14,229 nt of DNA from NCBI GenBank assembly GCA_023437745.1, contig JAEZFI010000007.1, forward strand, positions 1 through 14,229. The letters are read 5' to 3'. Position numbers and translations under genes: made by a program. Below are positions 1 through 5,268 of this stretch, in pieces (positions within the stretch are counted from its first letter, which is position 1; each line of letters starts with the position of its first letter). The notes under the pieces are model-generated. The model searched no databases. It was not told the origin of the DNA and worked only from the letters and a program-made list of their open reading frames with translations. This DNA is from Actinomycetes bacterium (GTDB taxonomy: Bacteria; Actinomycetota; Acidimicrobiia; Acidimicrobiales; Microtrichaceae).

Positions 1-33
<33 letters not shown>

Positions 34-59
34 CGGGCCCCCTCCCCCCCCACCGCGGG

Positions 60-91
60 TGGGTCCGGTCAGTGGCGGGCTGACGGACCCA
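60..91 (-). terminator. Candidate terminator hairpin downstream of ahpC
   Basis: An imperfect inverted repeat: 60-66 pairs with 85-91 (7 bp), G67 is bulged, and GTCAG (68-72) pairs with CTGAC (80-84) around a 7-nt loop. This gives a 12-bp GC-rich stem starting about 48 nt after the ahpC stop codon. No T-tract follows on the minus strand, so it would be a non-canonical terminator of the kind often proposed in GC-rich actinobacteria. The structure is read from sequence; its function is inferred. Confidence 0.5.
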
Positions 92-138
92 GGTCGGGTG
101 GCGCAGCCGACGGAGCTGGCCCGACCAGAGGAGGTCGG

Positions 139-702
139 TCAGATCTTGCCGACCAGGTCCAGGGAGGGGGCGAGGGTGTCGTCGCCCTCTTCCCACTTGG
201 CGGGGCAGACCTCGCCGGGGTGGCTGGCCACGTACTGGGCGGCCTTGACCTTGCGGAGCAGCTCGACCGCGTTGCGGCCGATGCCCTCCGCCGTGACCTC
301 GACGACCTGGATCACGCCGTCGGGGTCGATCAGGAAGGTGCCGCGGTCGGCCAGGCCCTGGCCCTCGCGGAGCACCTCGAAGTTGGTGGCGATGGTGGCG
401 GTCGGGTCGCCGAGCATCGGGTACTGGATCTTCCCGATGGTGTCGGACGTGTCGTGCCAGGCCTTGTGGGTGAAGTGCGTGTCGGTCGACACGGAGTAGA
501 TCTCCACGCCGAGGCGCTGGAACTCCGCGTAGTTGTCGGCCAGGTCACCGAGCTCGGTGGGACACACGAAGGTGAAGTCGGCCGGGTAGAAGAACACGAC
601 CGACCACTTGCCCTTGAGGTCCTCGTCGGTGACGGGGACGAACTCGCCGTTGTGGTAGGCGGTCGTGCTGAAGGGCTTGATCTCGGTGTTGATCAAGGAC
701 AT
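139..702 (-). CDS. ahpC: Alkyl hydroperoxide reductase subunit C (typical 2-Cys peroxiredoxin)
   Basis: A 187-residue cytosolic peroxiredoxin that reduces hydrogen peroxide, organic hydroperoxides and peroxynitrite through a cysteine thiol. The peroxidatic Cys47 sits in FVCPTEL with the conserved Thr49 and Arg120, and the resolving Cys166 in EVCPAKW. Length and both cysteine positions match the classical AhpC subfamily (E. coli AhpC type), rather than Prx6 or BCP/PrxQ. The ATG at 702 is preceded by GAGAGG (711-716) with an 8-nt spacer, which fixes the start. No ahpF or ahpD reductase gene is adjacent, so the electron donor lies elsewhere. The gene diverges from a lipoprotein gene, and the shared upstream region carries an OxyR-like site, consistent with peroxide induction. 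Identity is near certain; regulation is inferred. Confidence 0.97.
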   Translation of the reverse strand: MSLINTEIKPFSTTAYHNGEFVPVTDEDLKGKWSVVFFYPADFTFVCPTELGDLADNYAEFQRLGVEIYSVSTDTHFTHKAWHDTSDTIGKIQYPMLGDPTATIATNFEVLREGQGLADRGTFLIDPDGVIQVVEVTAEGIGRNAVELLRKVKAAQYVASHPGEVCPAKWEEGDDTLAPSLDLVGKI

Positions 703-744
703 GTGAAAAACCTCTCGTTGGGGGGTTCGGGGGGAACACCTACG

Positions 745-773
745 ACTCTACGGGCGATCGATTGATAGTTCTA
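745..773 (-). promoter_or_regulatory. Candidate ahpC promoter
   Basis: Read on the minus strand, TAGAAC (768-773) and TAGAGT (745-750) are separated by exactly 17 nt. The -10 matches consensus at 4 of 6 positions and the -35 at only 3 of 6, a weak pair as expected for an activator-dependent promoter. The predicted RNA would start about 735-740 and include the ahpC ribosome binding site. The palindrome at 757-779 covers the -35 and spacer. Confidence 0.35.
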
Positions 774-814
774 ATCGATTGTCCCAATTCGCTCGATAGG
801 TGGCGGCTATCGAT
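757..814. promoter_or_regulatory. Repeat-rich operator region with OxyR-like ATAG-N7-CTAT site
   Basis: Positions 796-810 read ATAG-N7-CTAT, the half-operator form known for OxyR. At 765-779 there is a near copy, ATAG-N7-CGAT, 31 bp (about three helical turns) away. The second element also lies in a perfect inverted repeat, ATCGATT (757-763) and AATCGAT (773-779) with a 9-nt spacer; ATCGAT occurs a third time at 809-814. The region lies between ahpC and the divergent lipoprotein gene, so a LysR-type peroxide sensor is the natural candidate. No regulator gene is adjacent. The classical OxyR spacing between elements is 22 bp, so the fit is not exact. Confidence 0.5.
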
Positions 815-845
815 CCTGACGGGAACGCCAGTGCGCCACGGGGGC

Positions 846-851
846 TACGTT
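846..851 (+). promoter_or_regulatory. -10 hexamer TACGTT, candidate leaderless promoter
   Basis: TACGTT fits the actinobacterial TANNNT -10 and ends 8 nt before the ATG at 860, which places the expected transcription start at or beside the start codon. No Shine-Dalgarno sequence is present and no good -35 is visible. The 9-mer CTACGTTCG recurs in front of the acyltransferase gene at 9070. Confidence 0.45.
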
Positions 852-859
852 CGGGTTCC

Positions 860-1567
860 ATGACACGATCCGAGCCGGTCGCTGCCCGGCGCCGGGGACC
901 CCGCACGACCGCCCTCGTGGCCTCGGCGACGGTGCTCCTCGTGCTGACCGCCGCCTGCACCCCGCCGCCGGCCCGACCGGCGCCGTACGCCCGCGTCCTG
1001 CTCGTCGCCGACAGCCTGATGTGGGGCTCGGCCTTCATCGCCGGCAACCCGCAGCTCATGCCGCACCTCCAGCCGATGCTCGCGGCGCGCGGCATCGACG
1101 TGCGCATCGTGGGCGGCTCCGCCGAGACGCCGCTCGAGCAGTCCTGGCCCTCGAAGGTGCATGCCGAGGTGAGCACCTGGGACCCCGACCTCGTGATCAT
1201 CGCCTCGGTGATCCCGACGCCCGACGTGCGTGAGCACCCCCGCCGCCTCGCCGTCGGCTGGTCGATGACCGCGTTCCAGGCGGCGTCGCGAGGCGCCGAG
1301 GTGTGGCGGGTCGAGCCCCCCGAGCTCGTCCCGGGCACGTGGTACGACGCCCGGTACTCACCCGACCTCGCGGCCCTCCGGTCCATCCAGGCCTTCGGCA
1401 CCAGGGTCGGTGCGCCGGACCGGGCCACGACCGTCGACCTGGGGCCCACGCTGCGCGACTGCCCCGACCCACGCACCGCCGACGGGCTGCACCTCACCGA
1501 CGCCGGTCAGCAGTGCGTCGCCACGCAGCTGACCGGGTTGATCACCGCGGCGCTTCCGCCGCGCTGA
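860..1567 (+). CDS. SGNH/GDSL-hydrolase-like lipoprotein
   Basis: A 235-residue exported protein. An Arg-rich n-region and hydrophobic stretch (about residues 17-32) end in the lipobox LTAAC with Cys33, so it should be anchored to the outer face of the membrane. Block I of the SGNH fold is VADSLMWG (candidate nucleophile Ser52, with Ala replacing the Gly of GDS), and block V is DGLHLT (Asp208, His211), giving a complete catalytic pair. The family contains esterases, lipases and acyl/acetyl hydrolases acting on lipids or polysaccharides; the substrate is unknown. An in-frame GTG at 800 was rejected because it lies within the operator repeats and would bury the signal peptide. The gene overlaps the convergent tetR gene by 26 bp. 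The SGNH assignment rests on motifs only. Confidence 0.8.
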   Translation: MTRSEPVAARRRGPRTTALVASATVLLVLTAACTPPPARPAPYARVLLVADSLMWGSAFIAGNPQLMPHLQPMLAARGIDVRIVGGSAETPLEQSWPSKVHAEVSTWDPDLVIIASVIPTPDVREHPRRLAVGWSMTAFQAASRGAEVWRVEPPELVPGTWYDARYSPDLAALRSIQAFGTRVGAPDRATTVDLGPTLRDCPDPRTADGLHLTDAGQQCVATQLTGLITAALPPR

Positions 1568-2174
1568 GCGCTCCGAGGGCCTCCGCCGCGGCGTCCATCG
1601 CCCGCTCCACCGCGGCGCTGAGCGACCCCTTCTTCCCGCGCTCCAGCCACACGTGGAAGGCCACGCGGAAGGTGGCCATCGAGATCCCGGCCCAGAGCTT
1701 CGGGCGGGGATCGGTGTCCACGTCGACCCCCAGCCGCTCGGCGACGAAGCCGGCGAGTGCGTCGCCGATCTCGCACTCGAGCACGGTGCGCTCGTGGTCC
1801 CGGACCGACGCGTGCTCCCGGCTGATGCGCTGTCGCAGCTCGAACGAGTCCCAGTCCTTGCTGACGTCGACGGCCAGCTCACGGACCACCGTCACGAGCG
1901 ACACGAAGGGGTGCTCGTCGGCGGGCCGCGCGCCCAGGGCCTCGAGCAGGGCCGCCCGCTTGGCCCCGGCGTCGGCGAACAGCACGCTCTCCTTGGTCGG
2001 GAAGTAGCGGAAGAAGGTACGGGGCGCGATGTCGGCGCGGTCGGCGATCTGCTCGATCGTCGTCTCGCCGAACCCGTGCTCGACGAAGAGGGATTCCGCG
2101 GCGCGGACGATGGCGTCACGGGTCTCCAGCATCTTGCGCTCGCGGCGTGTGGGCTCCGCAGCCACGGTCTCCAT
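1542..2174 (-). CDS. TetR/AcrR-family transcriptional regulator
   Basis: A 210-residue one-component repressor. The N-terminal helix-turn-helix occupies about residues 20-66: the family pattern TTIEQIADRADIAPRTFFRYF followed by TKESVL is clear. The C-terminal all-helical ligand-binding and dimerisation domain (about 75-205) is divergent, so the ligand cannot be predicted. It is transcribed divergently from an MFS exporter across a 108-bp region with three tandem palindromes, the usual arrangement for a TetR repressor controlling itself and an efflux pump. The ATG at 2174 has TAGGGT (2181-2186) 6 nt upstream and no convincing ribosome binding site, suggesting a leaderless message. The family is certain; the target is a strong inference from position. 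Confidence 0.95.
   Translation of the reverse strand: METVAAEPTRRERKMLETRDAIVRAAESLFVEHGFGETTIEQIADRADIAPRTFFRYFPTKESVLFADAGAKRAALLEALGARPADEHPFVSLVTVVRELAVDVSKDWDSFELRQRISREHASVRDHERTVLECEIGDALAGFVAERLGVDVDTDPRPKLWAGISMATFRVAFHVWLERGKKGSLSAAVERAMDAAAEALGALSAAEAPR
1546..1563. terminator. GC hairpin in the overlap of two convergent genes
   Basis: A perfect 7-bp inverted repeat, CGCGGCG and CGCCGCG with a 4-nt loop CTTC, lies wholly inside the 26-bp overlap (1542-1567) between the lipoprotein and tetR genes. It could terminate or attenuate both transcripts although it is coding on both strands. No T-tract is present. Function is inferred. Confidence 0.4.
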
Positions 2175-2180
2175 GGATCG

Positions 2181-2186
2181 ACCCTA
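2181..2186 (-). promoter_or_regulatory. -10 hexamer TAGGGT of tetR, candidate leaderless promoter
   Basis: On the minus strand TAGGGT stands 6 nt before the tetR ATG, so the expected transcription start coincides with the start codon. The first operator palindrome (2205-2218) would fall around the -35 region of this promoter, giving a simple route to autorepression. Confidence 0.45.
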
Positions 2187-2203
2187 CCAACTGGGAATAG
2201 AAA

Positions 2204-2232
2204 TTGGCAGTTCTGCCTTGTGGCAGTACTGT
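2204..2232 (+). promoter_or_regulatory. Candidate promoter of the MFS exporter
   Basis: TTGGCA (2204-2209) matches the -35 consensus at 5 of 6 positions and is followed after 17 nt by TACTGT (2227-2232), an acceptable TANNNT -10. The -35 overlaps the first operator copy and the -10 the second, so a bound repressor would block RNA polymerase directly. The predicted RNA start is near 2239. Confidence 0.5.
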
Positions 2233-2250
2233 CAGATGGCAGTACCGCCA
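2205..2250. promoter_or_regulatory. Three tandem 14-bp palindromic operators, 16-bp period
   Basis: TGGCAGT occurs at 2205, 2221 and 2237, spaced exactly 16 bp. Each copy is the left half of a 14-bp near-palindrome with consensus TGGCAGTACTGCCA: copy 1 (2205-2218) departs at its outermost and central pairs, copy 2 (2221-2234) and copy 3 (2237-2250) by one pair each. The array fills the tetR/MFS intergenic region and overlaps the predicted MFS promoter. It is the probable binding site of the adjacent TetR protein, perhaps loaded cooperatively. Confidence 0.75.
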
Positions 2251-2282
2251 TGAGAAGCCGACGAACCGGGAAGAAGCCAACG

Positions 2283-3896
2283 ATGCACGTCGACACCGAC
2301 ACGACCGAGGTGGATCCGGTCGTCCACGAACGCCGCTGGAAGATCCTCGGGGTGCTCTGCCTGAGCCTCCTCGTCGTGATGATCGCCAACACCTCCATGA
2401 ACGTCGCGCTCCCGATCCTCAGCCGGGACCTGGGCGCCTCCTCCTCGGACCTCCAGTGGTTCGTCGACGCGTACTCGCTGGTGTTCGCCGGTCTCCTCTT
2501 CACGGCCGCCACGCTCGGCGACCGCTTCGGACGGAAGGGAGCGCTGCAGGCCGGTCTCGCCGTGTTCGGCCTCAGCGCCGCCGCAGCCGCCGCGCTCGTG
2601 GGCTCGCCGGGCCAGCTGATCGCCGTGCGGGCGATCATGGGCATCGGTGGCGCGCTGGTCATGCCCGCCACCCTCTCGATCCTCACCAACGTGTTCCCCC
2701 GTGAGGAGCGGGCCAAGGCCGTGGGCCTGTGGGCCGGCATCAGCGGTGGTGGCACCGCGCTCGGCCCGGTCCTCACCGGCTTCCTCCTCGAGCACTACTC
2801 GTGGCACGCGGTGTTCGCCGTCAACATCCCCTTCGTGCTCCTCGCCTCCGTGGCCGTCGCCATCCTCGTGCCCCGCAGCCGCAACCCCGAGCGGACCCCC
2901 ATCGACGTCCTGGGAGCCGTCCTCTCGACCGTGGGCCTGTCGTCCATCGTGTACGCCCTGATCGAGGCGCCCCACCACGGCTGGCTGGCACCCGAGACGC
3001 TGCTGGTGACCGGTGCGGGCCTGCTGGTGATGGCCGGCTTCGTCCTCTGGGAGCTGCGCGTCGCGCATCCGATGCTCGACGTCCGCCTGTTCCGGATCCC
3101 TGCGTTCGGCGTGTCGTCGCTCACCCTGACGCTCGTCTTCTTCGCCCTCATGGGGACCTTCTTCAGCGTGAGCCAGCTGCTCCAGCTCGTGTACGGCTAC
3201 TCCCCGCTCGAGTCGGCGGTCCGCATGCTGCCGGTGTCCGTCGTGATGGTCGCCGTGGCGCCCCGGGCGGCGGGGCTCGTCACCCGCTTCGGCAAGCGGA
3301 CGGTGGTCACCGTGGGGATGGGCACCCTCGCTGCGGGCATCGCCACGATGTCCACGCTCGACGCCCACTCCCCCTACCTCCAGCTGCTCGTGGCGCTGGC
3401 CCTCACCGCAGCCGGCATGGCGCTGGCGATGGCGCCCACGACGGACCTCCTCATGTCCGCGGTGCCCCGTGCGCAGGCTGGCATGGGCTCGGCCATGAAC
3501 GACACCACCCGTGAGCTGGGCGGCTCCCTGGGCGTCGCCGTCTTCGGCAGCCTCCTCGCGTCGCGCTACGCCAGCCAGCTCGCCCCGTCGCTGAAGGGCC
3601 TGCCCGCTCGGGTCCAGGACGTCTCGACCGAGTCGTTGGCCGGCGCGCTGGGCGTGGCCGGCCAGGCGGGCGGCACCCGGGGTGCCGGCCTCGCGTCGGC
3701 GGCGCGGGACAGCTGGATGAGCGGTTTCTCGGCCTCGCTGATCATCGCTGCCGTGATCGTCGGGTCCGCCGCGGTGCTGGCCTGGGTGGCGTTGCCCGAC
3801 GCCGCCCTCGACGACGACCTCGACGCCGACGAGCCCGTCACCGACGACGCCCTCGACGCCGAGCTCGCCGGGCTCGACGCCCTGGCCGAGGTCTGA
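2283..3896 (+). CDS. MFS drug-efflux transporter, DHA2 (EmrB/QacA) type
   Basis: A 537-residue inner-membrane protein with about 14 hydrophobic segments, expected to export a small molecule in exchange for protons. Motif A is GDRFGRKG (residues 79-86), and motif C, characteristic of drug/H+ antiporters, is in GISGGGTALGPVLTG (152-166). Length and segment count fit the 14-helix DHA2 class rather than the 12-helix DHA1 class. The ATG at 2283 is chosen because GGGAAGAAG (2268-2276) lies 6 nt upstream; the in-frame ATG at 2250 shares its first base with the last operator. The final 34 residues form an unusual Asp/Ala-rich acidic tail (about 505-537). Divergent tetR and the operator array imply substrate-induced expression. 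The substrate is unknown. Confidence 0.94.
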   Translation: MHVDTDTTEVDPVVHERRWKILGVLCLSLLVVMIANTSMNVALPILSRDLGASSSDLQWFVDAYSLVFAGLLFTAATLGDRFGRKGALQAGLAVFGLSAAAAAALVGSPGQLIAVRAIMGIGGALVMPATLSILTNVFPREERAKAVGLWAGISGGGTALGPVLTGFLLEHYSWHAVFAVNIPFVLLASVAVAILVPRSRNPERTPIDVLGAVLSTVGLSSIVYALIEAPHHGWLAPETLLVTGAGLLVMAGFVLWELRVAHPMLDVRLFRIPAFGVSSLTLTLVFFALMGTFFSVSQLLQLVYGYSPLESAVRMLPVSVVMVAVAPRAAGLVTRFGKRTVVTVGMGTLAAGIATMSTLDAHSPYLQLLVALALTAAGMALAMAPTTDLLMSAVPRAQAGMGSAMNDTTRELGGSLGVAVFGSLLASRYASQLAPSLKGLPARVQDVSTESLAGALGVAGQAGGTRGAGLASAARDSWMSGFSASLIIAAVIVGSAAVLAWVALPDAALDDDLDADEPVTDDALDAELAGLDALAEV

Positions 3897-3910
3897 CCCC
3901 CCGAGGGTCA
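3894..3910. terminator. Inverted repeat containing both convergent stop codons
   Basis: TGACCC (3894-3899) and GGGTCA (3905-3910) form a perfect 6-bp stem with a 5-nt loop. The left arm starts with the TGA stop of the MFS gene, and the right arm ends with the TGA stop of the minus-strand lipoprotein gene. It is the only structure between the two genes and may act as a short bidirectional terminator; the stem is modest and lacks a T-tract. Confidence 0.4.
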
Positions 3911-4780
3911 GTCGGCGATGACGATCCCGCACTCCTTGCGGGTCAGCTCGTCGAGGCGGAAGGTCGCGGCCGCTGCGGCCATCGCCTTCGACTGGTCGAT
4001 GTCGTTGGTCACCCGCATGAGGTCCTCGATCGACGTGGCGTCGGCCATCGCCTGCATGAACTCCTCGGTGAAGTCCGACAGCGTCCGGACATCCGACTTG
4101 TAGCGCTCGGGCACCGCGGCCTCGAGCTCGTCGTAGCGGGCGGTGAGCTCGGGGAGGAGCGCCGCCATCGCCTTGATCGCCGCCTGGAACTCGTCCTCGA
4201 GGTCGGACGAGCCGCCGTTCAGGATCGAGCCCATGGTCCCGTTCATGGTGGCGTTCGACTGGTCGTCGAGGTCCTGCACGGCCTGGGCGGCGCGGCAGAG
4301 GGCGCTCTGGGAGCCCGACCCCCCGGACCCGCCCGACGGCACCGTCGTGCCCGGCTCGCCGGACGCACCCTTCATCAGGCGGTCGAAGGCGATGGCGTCG
4401 TCGACCGCGGTCTGCCGGTCGGGGCACAGCGACGTGACGGCCAACCGGGCGAGCTGACCGGTCTGGTCGTCGAGGTGCACGTGGTCGTCGTTGATGAGGA
4501 CCTCCTGCGACTTCCGCTGGCCGTCACCGTTCGCGGCGTGGTCGCAGACGAGCCGGCCGCGAGCGACGAGCTCCATGGCGGAGCGCTCCGCGAGCCCCTC
4601 GATGGCCTGTGCCGCCACCACGAAGGACTTCTCCTCGGCGCTCGGCTGCAGGGTCGTGGTGCCGCCGACACCGGACTCCTCGTCGCCGGAGCAGCCGACG
4701 AGCCCGACGAGCCCCAGGGCCAGCACGAGGGTCATCGCCCTCGCTCCGCGCCGCCGTCCCCGTCCCGATCCCCGCTCCAC
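3908..4780 (-). CDS. Lipoprotein with DUF732-like segment, function unknown
   Basis: A 290-residue secreted lipoprotein. The signal has an Arg-rich n-region, a Leu/Val core and the lipobox LVGC with Cys30. Residues about 55-125 resemble DUF732, a small domain of exported actinobacterial proteins: a helix ending in RLVCDHAANG (Cys79), then a second helix ending in TSLCP (Cys119), probably a disulfide pair. A Gly/Ser-rich linker (about 148-159) separates it from a helical C-terminal half of unknown family with Cys162 and a late Cys near the end. I chose the GTG at 4780 because TACCCT (4788-4793) lies 7 nt upstream, a leaderless pattern; an in-frame GTG at 4813 would add 11 residues but has no supporting signal. 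No function can be given beyond envelope location. Confidence 0.75.
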   Translation of the reverse strand: MERGSGRGRRRGARAMTLVLALGLVGLVGCSGDEESGVGGTTTLQPSAEEKSFVVAAQAIEGLAERSAMELVARGRLVCDHAANGDGQRKSQEVLINDDHVHLDDQTGQLARLAVTSLCPDRQTAVDDAIAFDRLMKGASGEPGTTVPSGGSGGSGSQSALCRAAQAVQDLDDQSNATMNGTMGSILNGGSSDLEDEFQAAIKAMAALLPELTARYDELEAAVPERYKSDVRTLSDFTEEFMQAMADATSIEDLMRVTNDIDQSKAMAAAAATFRLDELTRKECGIVIAD

Positions 4781-4787
4781 CGCGCCG

Positions 4788-4793
4788 AGGGTA
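4788..4793 (-). promoter_or_regulatory. -10 hexamer TACCCT, candidate leaderless promoter
   Basis: On the minus strand TACCCT is separated by 7 nt from a GTG codon at 4780 that opens the lipoprotein frame with an Arg-rich signal peptide n-region. The spacing matches the other leaderless candidates in the window. Confidence 0.4.
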
Positions 4794-4873
4794 GCCAACG
4801 CACTGCGCCTCACGCCGCGCCGGTCAGGGACGAACGACCATTCCGCGGCGCCCGCCCGTCGCGTCAGAGTGGA

Positions 4874-4895
4874 GGGACACCACGTCCCATGGAGG
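4874..4895 (+). promoter_or_regulatory. Leader hairpin and strong ribosome binding site of the coiled-coil gene
   Basis: GGAGG (4891-4895) sits 7 nt before the ATG at 4903 and decides that start over the out-of-frame ATG at 4889. Just upstream, GGGAC (4874-4878) and GTCCC (4884-4888) form a 5-bp stem with a 5-nt loop that stops two bases short of the GGAGG. Confidence 0.55.
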
Positions 4896-4902
4896 CCCTG
4901 CC

Positions 4903-5244
4903 ATGTCCGATGACAACGTCCACGCTCGCCTCGAGCAGCTCGAGGCGCGCCTCGATGAGATCGAGCGGTCGACGCTGGAGTCCCGCCTCGAGCAGTTCCG
5001 AGGCCGCATCGACGACCTCAAGGTCCAGTCGTCCCTGGCCCGGATGGACACCCGTGACGACGTGAGGTCCTCCTTCGCGGCGCTCGAGGACGCGTGGAAC
5101 GACGTCCGCGGCATCCTCGAGAACCTGGCCGCCGACACCAAGTCGGCGCGGTCGAGCGTGGCGGAGAAGGCCCGCAACGCGCTCGGCGACCTCCGCTCGG
5201 CGATCGACAGGTCGGCCGATGCCCTCCGCCGCAACGACAGCTGA
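4903..5244 (+). CDS. Small coiled-coil / amphipathic-helix protein
   Basis: A 113-residue, highly charged, apparently all-helical protein with no signal peptide, membrane segment or cysteine. Heptad hydrophobics are visible at Leu10, Leu13, Leu17, Ile20 and again at Leu29, Phe32, Ile36, Leu39, with a phase shift near residue 24. The second half (about 55-110) is an Ala/Leu/Arg/Asp amphipathic helix resembling apolipoprotein- or phasin-like surface proteins. No family is recognised. It ends about 24 nt before a wax ester/triacylglycerol synthase on the same strand and is probably cotranscribed with it. A role on lipid inclusions is a reasonable hypothesis from composition and position only; a generic coiled-coil scaffold is equally possible. 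Confidence 0.8.
   Translation: MSDDNVHARLEQLEARLDEIERSTLESRLEQFRGRIDDLKVQSSLARMDTRDDVRSSFAALEDAWNDVRGILENLAADTKSARSSVAEKARNALGDLRSAIDRSADALRRNDS
4927..4947 (+). repeat. Perfect 9-bp inverted repeat early in the coiled-coil gene
   Basis: CGCCTCGAG (4927-4935) and CTCGAGGCG (4939-4947) form a 9-bp stem with the 3-nt loop CAG, beginning 24 nt after the start codon. It encodes part of the repetitive LEQLEAR helix, so repeat-rich coding could produce it by chance, but the mRNA hairpin would be stable and close to the initiation site. Confidence 0.5.
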
Positions 5245-5268
5245 CGGCCCGAGCCGGCAGGCCCGGTG

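Noticed and set aside
121..138. CCGACC/GGTCGG hairpin directly after the ahpC stop as the main terminator
   Set aside because: It is only 6 bp and touches the stop codon, where a terminating ribosome would cover it; the longer 12-bp stem at 60-91 is the better candidate.
800..859. GTG at 800 as the start of the SGNH lipoprotein
   Set aside because: It begins inside the ATAG-N7-CTAT operator element and places 20 hydrophilic residues before an otherwise normal lipoprotein signal peptide.
1653..2282. In-frame 5' extension of the MFS gene through the tetR region
   Set aside because: It is antisense to a clear TetR protein, its translation resembles no transporter N-terminus, and a good ribosome binding site precedes the ATG at 2283.
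2232..4427. A 731-codon open frame on the minus strand opposite the MFS gene
   Set aside because: It is His/Arg/Gly/Glu-rich with no recognisable domain and mirrors the codon structure of the opposite strand, as long antisense frames do in very GC-rich DNA.
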